Below, piece by piece: positions 47,803 through 58,341 of a stretch of 64,000 bases of DNA. The notes under the pieces were generated by a model. That model made no database searches. It was not told where the DNA came from and saw nothing but the letters and a program-made list of their open reading frames with translations. The DNA is from Triticum aestivum (taxonomy: Eukaryota; Streptophyta; Magnoliopsida; Poales; Poaceae). Made by a program: the position numbers and the translations under genes. Location: NCBI RefSeq assembly GCF_018294505.1, contig NC_057801.1, forward strand, positions 429,192,619-429,256,618. Direction: 5' to 3'. Position 1 is the first letter of the stretch. The number at the start of each line of letters is the position of its first letter.

Positions 47803-49165
47803 ATTGGCGAGAGGTTGCGAGCCCACTTAACCCTACCATCAGTTTTCGCCCCTTGGCCGTAGCATTGGTACTGCCCGTAGAACGCCGTCCTGCATGCAAA
47901 GTTGCAAACCCAGGCCAAAGCGCGTCATATATTGGTCTTCCTTTGGCGGGAAAATGGCAGCGGAGTAAGACTAAGTTTACCTCTGGTTGGCGGTGTGGTT
48001 CCAGTCATCCCAGCCTCGAGGGCTCACCGCTGCGGACATGTAGGTGAGAGCGAACACGACGCGGGAGTAGGGCTCCCATGGACGCCCCAGGATGGAGGTG
48101 CTGACCCCGACGCCGGTCAGCTTGCACCTGACGAAGCTGTATCCGGTGTGGTTCAACTCGGACGCCCGCTTCTGCGCCGTGAACGCGCCGCCGTTGGGCG
48201 AGGTGGAGTGCAGGTGGCATTTCTGCACACGAACCATTGTTAGTTGATCTTGGCACTTGGCAGCAACCTCTCGTACGTACGGGGTAAGTACGTATGATCT
48301 ATCATCTATGCGCACGGGTTTGCTGGTGAGAAGGGTGAACATGTACTTACTTCAAAGAGAGCCCGGCCGTTCCCGCAGATGAAGTCGGTGCCACCTTCGA
48401 TGTAGCACCCGCAGTAGTAATGGCGCCCGTTATCGTCGAGGAGCGTGTCTTGGAACGACGAGAAGCTGCACCCGTAGAACGCCGCCCTGTCTCCCATGAC
48501 TCTCGCCGCAATGGCCGGAGCGCTGGTCCCCAACGTGTTCTAAAACCCCGAGAAAATTAGCAAGAAACTGTCAGCACCCGCGTCTCGCTCTTTCTTTGCA
48601 ATCACGAACTATGGATGGCAGACTTACCCGGAACGTTAAGCGGCTGGCGACGAAGTCGGAGGCCAGAACGGACACGGTAGGGGAAGTGTCGCTGGATACC
48701 CAGCGCTCGTTCCAGGTGATCACGGTCGTGTTGGCGCTCGTGCCGAAAAGTGTTATGTTGGGCTTGTCCACGGGGACGACGATCTTCTCCCTGCAACGAC
48801 AGATTCCAGGCGATCAGGCATGCACCACACCACGTATCAGAATTCAGAATTCAGAAGGTAATGGTCATTTGCGGTACTTGCCTGTAGATTCCGGGCTTGA
48901 TCAGGATGACAGTGCGGGCGGAGCTGTTCGCGGGGGCGGCGGCGATCGCCTCGTGGATCTTCCTGTAATCGCCTTTGCCGGATTGGTCGACCGTGAGGAG
49001 ATTACCCGGACCCGGCATCGCCATGCCACTGGCACGGGCACAGGCCGTGTCGTCGGGGAAAGAGTAGGAAGAGGTGGCAGAGCAAAAGCAGAGCAGAGCC
49101 AGCAGTATGGCGACCCTGGCCGCCGAGTTGACGCGATTTAACATCCCCCGATGATTCAACATCAA
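47730..49165 (-). CDS. Pectinesterase (pectin methylesterase), five exons
   Basis: Exons on the minus strand: 49,165-48,882; 48,790-48,628; 48,539-48,351; 48,222-47,981; 47,889-47,730. Together 1,038 bp, 345 residues, no internal stop. It would remove methyl esters from cell-wall homogalacturonan. A hydrophobic segment at residues 18-33 suggests a signal peptide and secretion. No inhibitor-like pro-domain is present, and this length fits group 2 plant enzymes. Family motifs: GIYREK (92-97), FQDT with catalytic Asp180, DFICG with Asp201 (usually DFIFG), LGRPW with Arg259. The usual QAVAL Gln is replaced (APAIAA, 156-161), as I recall for a sub-clade of plant members. Cys192 sits where Arg is common. 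Introns 2-4 are GT-AG; intron 1 starts GC (AG then GCAAGT). The C-terminus after WIGGQQWL is altered by a tandem duplication. The start is the first ATG; Met8 is an alternative. No expression evidence. Confidence 0.9.
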
Positions 49166-49198
49166 GGCACGCTGATCGCGTTCGTTGCAGGCGGATGG

Positions 49199-49208
49199 CT
49201 TTATAGTA
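49199..49208 (-). promoter_or_regulatory. TATA box candidate of the pectinesterase gene
   Basis: Minus strand ACTATAAAGC, about 35-40 bp upstream of the first ATG, implying a very short 5' UTR or use of the second ATG (Met8). Confidence 0.45.
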
Positions 49209-49230
49209 TATGTGGAGTGGAGGGTGCATC

Positions 49231-50541
49231 AGCGGATCGGTGCAAGCTCACTCTCATGTGATCCTTTTTGTGGTCTTTCAGTAACTTTGGAACAAAGAAA
49301 ACCCCTCCATCACGAGAAATCGGCTCGTGAATGTCTCACAAGTAGAGATGCACATAAACAGTTGTCCTAAATGTGGTTGGTGACTTTAGCCTTATCTTCA
49401 GAAAAGAAATCACGTAAGATAATTGCTCATTGCTGACCTGGAAGAGAAGAAAAGGGTGTTTGCTTTCTCCTATACATGAACTAGTTTTGCTTAGATGGCA
49501 CATTGTTTTCCATAACCATCGACACATGTGAAGGACAGCTCCAAGAGCTGAAGAAATCCTTTCAAGGAAAGCTAACAAACTATCTGACCAGTTTCAGACT
49601 GCCCCTAGGGTGTGCATCGTTCATGCACTCCATCTAATCATGGTGTATGGGAAATAAATTTGACGATGAATTGAACTTTGGATATCTCATGGTTGATGAT
49701 CTTAGTAATCTTGTTATATGCTGCACTGCACTGTTAGATTGAACGGGAGATGGTCAGCGAGATTCACCTTTTATTTGCCAGGTCCCAAATTTAGTTTTCT
49801 TCTTCATTCATTTTTTGATGGTCAAACCAATAGAGATCGAACGCAACGGCTCACACAGAGAACAAAAAATCTCACTAGGCTGCTTACAAGTTACAAGCTC
49901 ATGCATGACTGCTCGTCGACGACCGGCTGTCACCGTGCTTCCCCTGACAAAATGGCTGCTGAGAGGCCACATAATTTACTCTTAATTATTGTTCGTCACC
50001 ATCAGCGAAGACCCAAAACACATAGTATTAAGAAATCCATCAAGGGAGGGAAAGATGACAAGCTTTCTGACGAAGGATTTCCGGTTTGAGACTGCACTAC
50101 CGTGCCACCTTCATGCACTGCGCGCACTTGTACAATCTTTAATTTGTTGTTTATCACAAGCAGGAAAGGCTGGCAGCTGGCAGTGGACGTCTGGACAGCA
50201 AAGCTGCAAACTTATTAGTATAGTCAAGCAAACCGTATTTACTTTTCTTCAAAATTGAGATAATCCCACTGCCTCAGCAAGGATTGGTGCACGCATCCAT
50301 ATTTGTCTTCAAACTATATTGGCTACCAACAGCCGAAAATGAATGCGGGTGGTGGTCTAGCAATAAGGCAACTTAATTTGAGAGGAACCGTTTGGCCAGA
50401 GCTTAAGATATTTGTAAGGGTTCATGTGACATGACTACTTAAATTTGTTTCTGGTTTCCATAGTTGATTTGTTTATGAGGTTTCATTTTTTACTTTATTG
50501 TATTATTTACATTTTTATTTCATTTGTGATGGTGGAAGTAG
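49231..50541. other. Upstream intergenic region, no gene seen
   Basis: Mixed composition, only short random frames. The first few hundred bases are presumably the pectinesterase promoter. I see no clear transposon ends. Confidence 0.5.
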
Positions 50542-50554
50542 TTATGTTGTGATT

Positions 50555-51224
50555 ATGCAGGGCTCCTCATCCACCTCCTCCTCCTCCTCCAAGAAAGAAA
50601 GTTCGGGTTTGTGCCTCTCGCCGGCGCCGGCGCAGGTCCGCCTCGTCTCCGGTGGCCCTAGGGCCATGGAGGCGCGGTGGATACTGGCAAGGGCTGGCGG
50701 GAGGGCTCTGTTTTTAGTCGTTTTTTTTCAATCTTGTTAGGGTTTGTGTCCTACTCAGAAAGGCGAGACGGCAGTGGCTCCCTGAAGATGGAATAAAGGT
50801 CTCCCCGCTTAGCCCCCGTTCCGGCAGTGCGTCTAGCATCGTTGGTGGGCGTGTGGAGGTGTGTCTCCGGCAGATCTATCTTTGGTGGATTTGCTCGGAT
50901 CTCGTCGTTGTTCGTCTACGTTCGTGTGTCTTTGGTTTGGATCCTTCCGATCTACGTTATTTTTCATCGGCGGCGGTTGCTGTTCTGGGGTGCTGGTCCT
51001 ATGGGGCCTTAGCACGACGACTTCCCGACTGTCTACTATAACAAGTTGTGCCCGGCTCCGGTGATAGAGGGGCGATGACGGCGGCGCGCCTTCGGCTTGC
51101 TTCGGTGCTTGTAGTCGTCGCTAGATGGTCTACGAATCTGGATGTAATTTTTATTTCTGGTATTCGTTGTACTGCCATGATTGAAGATGAATAGATTGGA
51201 AGTTTTTTCGCAAAATAATAATAA
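50555..51224 (+). mobile_element. Non-LTR retroelement, 670 bp, with 13-bp TSD
   Basis: Flanked by ttatgttgtgatt at 50,542-50,554 and 51,225-51,237, and ends in CAAAATAATAATAA. It has GC-rich text without a coding frame. The long direct duplication and A/T-rich tail point to target-primed insertion, that is a SINE-like or 5'-truncated LINE. Related but diverged segments occur at 51,411-51,625 and 52,098-52,438. Confidence 0.8.
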
Positions 51225-51410
51225 TTATGTTGTGATTGCTTTGTTCTCTAGCCAAAAGAAAAAAAATAGCACGAATTGCTTTGTTTATAGGAATCTAGCA
51301 AATATCACCCTCAGTACCACATATAACCCCTTACAAGCCACGAAACGTTTCCTCGTTGCTCCTCCCATGAGCGACACCCACGCTAGACTCCCTCTCCCCT
51401 CCCCCCCTCC

Positions 51411-51625
51411 TCATCCGGTGTTGCGCCCGATTTGCCTCGTATCATGTGTCCTTAGGGCCATGTAGACGCGATGGATCCCGAATCTTGTTGGTGTGAGAGC
51501 TCCTGCTTCGTTATTAGGTGTTTTTTAGTTCCTTTAGAGTTTTTTTCATGCTTAGCCTCCGTCCCGGCAGTGCGTCAAGCGTGGCCGGAGGGCGTGAGAA
51601 GGTGTATCTGCGACGAGGGGGTTTG
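51411..51625 (+). repeat. Partial diverged copy of the 670-bp element (left part)
   Basis: Matches 50,630-50,870 in order, including CTTAGGGCCATG and CCGGCAGTGCGTC. It ends near GTGTATCTGCGACGA, a string that recurs at the start of the next partial copy. Confidence 0.65.
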
Positions 51626-52097
51626 CCCCGGCCTCTGCATCAGAAAGATGCATACGGCCAAATTATTAATAAGCAAAAGGTCCAACAAAAGTCTCGTAGT
51701 CTCAAACAAAGGAAAAAATGCTCAACATAGAGCACGAAAGCAAAAACAGGACAGCCACAATCGGCAGGCAAAAAAAAGATAGGAAACTAAACGCCTATCC
51801 TATTACATGATCGCCATCCAAACCGGTTGAAGATAGCCCGAGTTACCGTCTTCCATCGGATAGATCCAGTAACCAAATGCTCTCTGGCCTCCGTCGGAGT
51901 GAGCAGCGACCATATACGGATGAGTGTAGTGGCCCTGAAGACAACCTGCAAGAAATGAATATTTGTTGTTCTGTTAAAAACCAAATCGTTTCTGCAGTTT
52001 CAAATTGCCCATAGTAAAGCACATACTCATACACGGATATGTCTCGTTGTTACTACGTCAATCCCATCTAGCCACGTCCCAAATAACGTGTTGATGG
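51626..52097 (-). repeat. Unclassified inserted segment, possibly LINE-derived
   Basis: Separates the two partial copies. On the minus strand it ends with TTATTAATAATTTGGCCG, a string I associate with Triticeae LINE 3' ends. A degenerate frame (51,787-51,984) contains EAREHLVTGSIRWKT and FNRFGW. Intact function is excluded. Confidence 0.4.
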
Positions 52098-52438
52098 AAT
52101 TTGGAGGGTGTGAGGAGGTGTATCCCCGACGAATCTCGCGGGATACAGTCGATGTTTTTCTTCGGTAGATCTGCTTGAATCAGGCTTTTGTTCGTCTGAG
52201 TTTTGTGTTTATAGGTTGGGTCCTTTCGATCTATGCTTTTCTTCATCGACGACGGTTGTTGTTCCGGTTTGCTGGTTCCTTGGGGCAAGAGCACGACGAT
52301 TTCCTAACTGTCTACTACAACAAAGTTGTCCTGTTCTGGTGAGGAAGGAGTTATGGCGGCGGCATGCCTTTGACTCGCCCAGTGCATGTAATTATCGCTA
52401 GATGGTCTAGAGACAAGGATGTAAGTTTTATTGCTTCT
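52098..52438 (+). repeat. Partial diverged copy of the 670-bp element (right part)
   Basis: Matches 50,845-51,160 (CGATCTATGCTTTTCTTCATCG, then CTGTCTACTACAACAA, then GCTAGATGGTCTA in order), cut by the TIR element at 52,440. Its 3' end seems to resume at 53,821. Confidence 0.65.
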
Positions 52439-52795
52439 CAGGGCAACTCCAACACTGACCCGCAAACCAGACATTGTATCCGTTCGCGGACCGGGGACCA
52501 GTCCGTGGACATTGATGCGGGAGCCGGCCACCCAACCGTTGCCGAAAATGTCCGCCGCTATTAACATCTTCTGCGAAATATGTATGACTCATTATGGTAC
52601 TAATCCATGGATTAGTAGCCTCCACCAAGCACGAAGAAAGGCTTTCGCTAAAACATGTGTAATTACTTAGTAGCTTCCGCCAAAGGTCAAATACTTGCAT
52701 GCATGGATTAAAGTTTGCTTCCGCGAAACACTTGGATGATTAAGTTTGCTTCCACCAAATACTTTCATCACTAAAATAGTGATAACACTCTTATA

Positions 52796-52908
52796 CTCCC
52801 TTCGTCCGGAAATACTTGTCGGAGAAATGGATAAAAATGAGTGTATTTAGAACTAAAATACATCTAGGTACACTCATTTTTCCGACAAGTATTTTTGGAT
52901 AGAGGGAG
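52796..52908. mobile_element. Stowaway MITE 1
   Basis: 113 bp, starts CTCCCTTCGTCCGGAAATAC, ends with the inverted counterpart (AAGTATTTTTGGATAGAGGGAG), flanked by TA on both sides. The long inverted repeat and the CTCCCT start are typical of Triticeae Stowaway elements. Confidence 0.9.
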
Positions 52909-52976
52909 TATTAATTTACAGAGCGAGTAATTAGTAGCTTCCGCCATCCAGTGCTAATTAGTGTGCATGCTAATTA

Positions 52977-53132
52977 CTTCTCTGTTCCTAAATATAAGTC
53001 TTTTAAAAGATTTTAATGCGACTATATACGGAGCAAAATAAGTAAATCCACGCTCTAAAATATGTTTATATACATCCGTATGTAGTTTTTATTGAAATCT
53101 CTACAAAAACTTATATTTAGGAACGGAGGGAA
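52977..53132. mobile_element. Stowaway MITE 2
   Basis: 156 bp, inverted ends CTTCTCTGTTCCTAAATATAAG and TTATATTTAGGAACGGAGGG, with TA on both sides. Copy 2 of the surrounding repeat has the empty site near 53,410. Confidence 0.88.
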
Positions 53133-53820
53133 TAGAAACTTCCACCTAATATATGTTTTGATTAAGCGGTCCGGCCAAATTAGTGAACCTTCCGCCAAAT
53201 GCATGCTTTGCTAGGGCAAACCTTTCGCCAATTAGTAGCTTCCGCAACGGTCAAATACTTGCATGGATTAAAGTTTGCTTCTGCAAAAACTTGCCTGATT
53301 AAGTTTGCTTCCGCCAAATACTTCCATGACTAAGGAAAAAAATGAAACAATGCATGCTAATTAGTAGTAGCTTCGGCCGTTCAGTGCTAATTAGTGTGCG
53401 TGCTAATTAGATGCTTCCATCCATATGCTCCGATTAAGTGGGCTGGCCAAATTAGTGAACCTTCCGCCAAATGCATGCTTTGTTAGGCAAACCTTTCGCT
53501 AAATGCAATGCTAATTAGTACACCTTCCGTTCCAAAATAGATGGAGTAGCTTTCACCAAACGCCAATGCTAATTGCCAGCCTTCCATCATCCGAAGGGAG
53601 AGAGAAGGGCGTGTGGTGGCATTTGATTAGACACGAGGATATCCGGACGAGGATATCCGGACTCTTGCAAAGCTCCCCTTGTTTGATTTCAGTTTGCCGA
53701 AAAACAGACGTCTAGACTGCTCTGCAGGCCGATGGGTACTGTGTTGGATGGCAAACTGTGCCCGAACAGCATGTTGCGGACGGATGCGGGTGATTTGAGG
53801 GTCCGCTTTGGAGGTGCCCT

Positions 53821-54240
53821 TATCTTCTTTGTGCTGCAATGATGTTATGAATAGTTTTTTTTCAAAAGAAGCTTTTTTACAAGATGCATTTCATTGCATC
53901 TATCTATTCTACTTATTAGGCGAACTCCAACGAGCGACCCTGTTTCGTCCGTCTCAATCCGTTTTGGTCAAAACGATAAATGGGACGGCCCAATGAGCGA
54001 GGGCAAGACCAAATCTTGTCCACATTGTGTCCATCTCAACCCAAATCTAGAGAAAATCTATGGTGGATTTGTGCCAAATTGAACAATGAAAGGACGCGCA
54101 CGCGGCTTCTCGTCGTCCGCCCCGGTCCCGCATGCCGCCGCCCAACCACTTCCCACCGCCCACATTTAAGCTGCACGCATGAGGTGGGCCCGCCTATCGG
54201 CCACCAAGGCCCCCCACAACACCCTTTTTAATGTTGTAGT
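53821..54240. other. Spacer with a possible second TIR-element end
   Basis: 53,918-53,940 reads AGGCGAACTCCAACGAGCGACC, resembling the end of the TIR element at 52,440, so 53,918-54,235 may be a piece of a related transposon. No matching right end was found. Confidence 0.35.
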
Positions 54241-54404
54241 CGTAGACCGGTCGTCCACATCCTCTTCCCCACGAGCTGAGCGCCCCCCGCCCCCCAACTT
54301 TATGTAGGTTTTCTTCTACCACAGCATTGAAAATCTTTTGAGAACTAATAAATTCTTTAATGTTGTTCTCAGGTTCAGTAGGTACCCTATTAATTATTAT
54401 TATT

Positions 54405-54438
<34 letters not shown>

Positions 54439-55159
54439 CATGAATTACCATAATTATTAGAGGAATTTCTAGGACACAATCTAGCATTAAAATTCCCTCT
54501 ATAAGCATTATTGTTGAAATTATTTCTAGCGACAAAATTCACATCAATAACATCATTATTTTGCTCAACCAAAGTAGATAGTGGCACATCATTAGGATCA
54601 ACTTCAGCATTTTTGCTAGTAAGCATATTCATAAGAGCATCTGTTTTATCATTGAAAGTAGTAGTTTCTTCGACAGAGTTTACCTTCTTACCAGTTGGAG
54701 CTTGTTTGGTGTGCCATTAAGAATAATTTTTCTTCATATTATCAAGAAGCTTTGTAGCCTCTCCCAATGTAATTCTCTTAAAAGTACCTCCTGCAGCAGA
54801 GTCTAGAAGATTTCTCGAAACAAAGTTTAGCCCCGCATAGAAATTTTGCATAATGATCTATAAGATTAAACCATGAGTGGGGCGATTTTTAATCATTACT
54901 TTCATTATCTCCCAAGATTGTGCAACATATTCTTGCTCAAGTTGCTTAAAATTCATGATTTGATTTCTAATAGAAATAATTTTAGCGGGAGGAAAATACT
55001 TGGCTATAAAAGCATCCTTATATTTATCCCATGAATCAATATAAATTTGAGGCAAGGATAAAAACCAAGTTTTAGAACGGTCTCTTAGCGAGAAAATAAA
55101 TAATTTCAACTTAACAATATCATTATTCACATCTCTTTTCTTTTGCATATCACATAATT
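54241..55159 (-). pseudogene. Gypsy G4 gag fragment
   Basis: Minus-strand frame from the Copia C border (55,159) down, with a stop near 54,858 and another near 54,720. Contains the retrotransposon gag signature FSLRDRSKTWFLSLPQ, SWDKYKDAFIAKYFPPAK, and an Asn-rich tail (ARNNFNNNAYRGNF). The spacer around 54,400 encodes a poly-Asp/Asn run from a microsatellite. Resembles Athila-like gag proteins of Triticeae. No pol follows; the left end fades out near 54,241. Confidence 0.8.
54390..54438. repeat. (ATT)n(ATC)n compound microsatellite
   Basis: About four ATT units and then about twelve ATC units inside the gag remnant, coding for Asn and Asp on the minus strand. Confidence 0.95.
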
Positions 55160-56901
55160 TGTTGGGAACGTAGCATGCAATTTCAATAAAATTCCTACGC
55201 TCACGCAAGATCAATCTAGGAGATGCATAACAACGAGAGGGGGAGAGTGTGTCCACGTACCCTCGTAGACCGAAAGCAGATGCATTTTCTCAACGCGGTT
55301 CATGTAGTCGAACGTCTTCTCGTTCTGACCGATCGAGTATCGAACGTACGGCACCTCCGAGTTTTACACACGTTCAGCGCAATGACGCCCCTCGAGCTCT
55401 TGATCCAGTAGAGGGTCAAGGACTAGATGAGTTCCGTCAGCATGACGGCGTGGGTGACGGTGATGGTGATGTGATCCGCGCAAGGCTTCGCCTAAGTACC
55501 GCGAGAATATGACCAGAAGCGTAAACTATGGAGGGGGGCGCCGCACACGGCTTGGAGCAATTAGTGTGTCTTCTAGGGGCGCCCCCGCCTCGTATATAAA
55601 CGAGGGAGGGAGAGGAGGCCGGCCTAGGCGCGCCCCAAGTGGGAAGGAGTCCCACTTGGACTCCTAGTTGGATTCCCCCCCCTTCCTTTTACTGGACGGG
55701 GAAAGGGGGAAGGAGAGGGAGTAGGAGAAGGAAAGGGGGGCGGCGCCCCCTTACCTAGTCCAATTCGGCCTCCTCCCTTGTGGGTGGTAGGCCAGCTCCT
55801 TGTGGGCTGGATAGCCTCCCTCCTATGGCCCATATCTTTCCCCGGGGGGTTCCGGTAACCCCTCTGGTACTCCGGTATGTACCCGATGCACTCCAGAACC
55901 TTTTCGGTGTCCGAATACTACCTTCCAATACATCAATCTTTACCTCTCGACCATCTCGAGACACCTCGTCATGTCCACGATCTCATCCGGGACTCCAAAC
56001 AACCTTCGGTCACCAAAACACATAACTCATATAATACATATCGTCATCGAACGTTAAGCGTGCGGACCCTACTGGTTCGAGAACTATGTAGACATGACCG
56101 AGACACCTCTCCGGTTGATAACCAATAGCGGAACCTGGATGCTCATATTGGTTCCCACATATTCTACGAAGATCTTTATCGGTCGAAGCGCTATGTCCAC
56201 ATACATTATTCCCTTTGTCATCGGTATGTTACTTGCCCGAGATTCGGACGTCGGTATCTTCATACCTAGTTCAATCTCGTTACCAGCAAGTCTCTTTGCT
56301 CGTTCTGTAATGCATCATCCCGCAACTAACTCATTAGTCACATTGCTTGCAAGGCTTCATATGATGTGCATTACCGAGAGGGTCCAGAGATACCTCTCCG
56401 ATACTCGGAGTGACAAATCCTAATCTTGATCTATGCCAACCCAACAAACACCTTCGGAGATACCTGTAGAGCATCTTTATAATCACCCAGTTACATTGTG
56501 ACGTTTGATAGCACACAAGGCATTCCTCCGGTGTTTGGGAGTTGCATAATCTCATAGTCGGAGGAATATGTATTTGACATGAAAGCAGTACAATAAAACT
56601 GAATGATCATTATGCTAACCTAATGGATGGGTCTTGTCCATCACATCATTCTCCTAATGATGTGATCCCATTCATCAAATGACAACATATGTATATGGCT
56701 AGGAAACTTAACCATCTTTGATTAACGAGCTAGTCTAGTAGAGGCATACTAGGGACACGGTGTTTTGTCTATGTATTCACACATGTATCAAGTTTCCGGT
56801 TAATACAATTCTAGCATGAATAATAAACACTTATCATGACATAAGGAAATATAAAATAACAACTTTATTATTGCCTCTGCCTCTAGGGCATATTTTCTTC
56901 A
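55160..56901 (-). repeat. Copia C 3' LTR (1,742 bp)
   Basis: Plus-strand start TGTTGGGAACG, end TATTTTCTTCA. Hairpin at 55,635-55,659 (10-bp arms CCAAGTGGGA), TATA (minus TTATATACG) near 55,593-55,601. Confidence 0.9.
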
Positions 56902-57682
56902 GTCTCCCACTTGGACTACAGCCAATAATCTAGTTCACATCGCCATGTGATTTAACACCAATAGTTCACATTTGTATGTGATTAACACCCAAAGGGTTTA
57001 CTAGAGTCAATAATCTAGGTCACATCGCTATGTGATTAACACCCAAAGAGTACTAAGGAGTGATCATGTTTTGCTTGTGAGAGAAGTTTAGTCAACGGGT
57101 CTGCCACGTTCAGAGCTGTATGTAGTTTGCAAATTTTCTATGTCTACAATGCTCTGCATGGAGCTACTCTAGCTAATTGCTCCCACTTTCAATATGTATC
57201 CAGATTGAGACTCGGAGTCATCACGATCGGTGTAAAAGCTTGCATCGACGTAACTCTTTATGATGAACTCTTTATCACCTCCATAACCAAGAAATATTTC
57301 CTTAGTCCTTTTAGGTAACTAAGGATAATTTTGACCGTTGTCCAGTGATCCACTCCTGGATCACTATCGTACCCCCTTGCCAAACTCATGATAGGTACAC
57401 AATAGGTCTGGTACACAACATAGCATACTTTATAGAAACTATGGCTAAGGCATAGGGAATGACTTTCATTCTCTTTCTATTTTCTGTTGTGGTCGAGTTT
57501 TGAGTCTTACTCAACTTTACACCTTGCAACATAGGCAAGAACTCCTTCTTTGACTGTTCCATTTTGAACTACTTCAAAATCTTGTCAATGTATGTACTCG
57601 CTGAAAGATCTTATCAAGCGTCTTGATCTATCTCTATAGATCTTCGTGCCCAATATGTAAACAGCTTTATCGAGGTCTTTGA
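56902..57682 (-). pseudogene. Copia C pol 3' end (RT end and deleted RNase H)
   Basis: The minus strand reads the polypurine tract AAGTGGGAGAC, the pol C-terminus, then RNase H with the QSIV-to-C-terminus junction (near 57,145) also found in Copia B. Upstream follow DASFYTD-like residues and RT thumb text (FKMEQSKKEF-like near 57,560). Many stops. No intact domain. Confidence 0.75.
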
Positions 57683-58271
57683 TGATGCCATAGACCTAGG
57701 GTAGGGTCATAGGCCTGAACTCTACGCCCTACCCAAGGTCACTACCCTAGAAGCAAAGACATTCAAAGCACAACAGGAAGTATCAACTGAAGCCATCGAG
57801 TGCAATCCACTCGACTAGTCACCTCACTCGGATACCCCCAATTTCACTCGACCTGGATGGAGTCATTCGACCATACAGGAAACCACTCGAAGTACAGAAG
57901 GCTTAGGGTCACTCAGGATGACAACGGTCAGGCGTTCACTTCGTAGTCTTAAAGACCATTGATAACACTTTATAGCTGGCGTTACCAGTAACGTCCTATC
58001 TTAATGTACATTGAACCCCTATAACGGAGGATGGCTGGGGTCCTGGCGCACTCTATATAAGCCAACCCCCTCCTCTGGGACAAGGGTTCGCACCCCTTGT
58101 AACACACACCCATATTACAGTCGACCGCCTCAGGGCACCGAGGCGTAGGGCTTTTACCTCCTCCGAGAGGGGCCTGAACTCGTAAACTCATGTGTACAAC
58201 CTCGCTGTAGCTAGGGCCTTGCCTCCTCATACGTACCCCCTATTCTTACTGTCAGACTTACTACCATGACA
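57683..58271 (+). repeat. G5 5' LTR (589 bp)
   Basis: TGATGCCATAG...CCATGACA, a TATATAAG box at about 58,053-58,060 and CTCGAC-like short repeats (CACTCGA) in U3. The partner LTR is outside the window. Confidence 0.85.
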
Positions 58272-58273
58272 AT

Positions 58274-58291
58274 TGGCGCCCACCGTGGGGC
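58274..58291 (+). promoter_or_regulatory. Primer-binding site of G5
   Basis: TGGCGCCCACCGTGGGGC two bases after the LTR end, the site usual for grass Tat-like elements. Confidence 0.85.
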
Positions 58292-58341
58292 AAAGCGTCT
58301 TTGCAACTTCCGGCGAGGTTGCGTTTTCTCCAATCTTCATC

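Larger units (their letters stand above)
52665..53515. repeat. Two-copy tandem repeat with TAGCTTCCGCCAAA motif
   Basis: Copy 1 (about 52,665-53,230) and copy 2 (about 53,231-53,515) share long stretches such as TTAGTGAACCTTCCGCC and CCAAATGCATGCTTTG. Copy 1 is longer because it carries two MITEs. A shorter degenerate unit may precede at 52,610. Confidence 0.75.
52440..53820. mobile_element. TIR DNA transposon remnant with internal repeats
   Basis: Imperfect inverted ends: AGGGCAACTCCAACACTGACCC on the left against AGGGCACCTCCAAAGCGGACCC read inward from the right. It sits inside the right partial copy of the 670-bp element. There is no transposase frame, and the interior is a tandem repeat with two MITEs. 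No clean target duplication could be read, so the superfamily is open (Mutator or similar is possible). Confidence 0.55.
55160..57682 (-). mobile_element. Copia C (Angela/BARE-type), 3' LTR and part of pol
   Basis: Minus strand. 3' LTR 55,160-56,901, polypurine tract at 56,902-56,912, pol 3' region to 57,682 where gypsy G5 cuts it. Inserted in the G4 gag. The remainder, including the 5' LTR, must lie beyond G5. Carries the same RNase H deletion as Copia B. Confidence 0.88.

Noticed and set aside
52440..53820. 8- or 9-bp target duplication for the TIR element
   Set aside because: The flanks (TTGCTTCTC and TATCTTCTT) share only a partial string, so no duplication is claimed.
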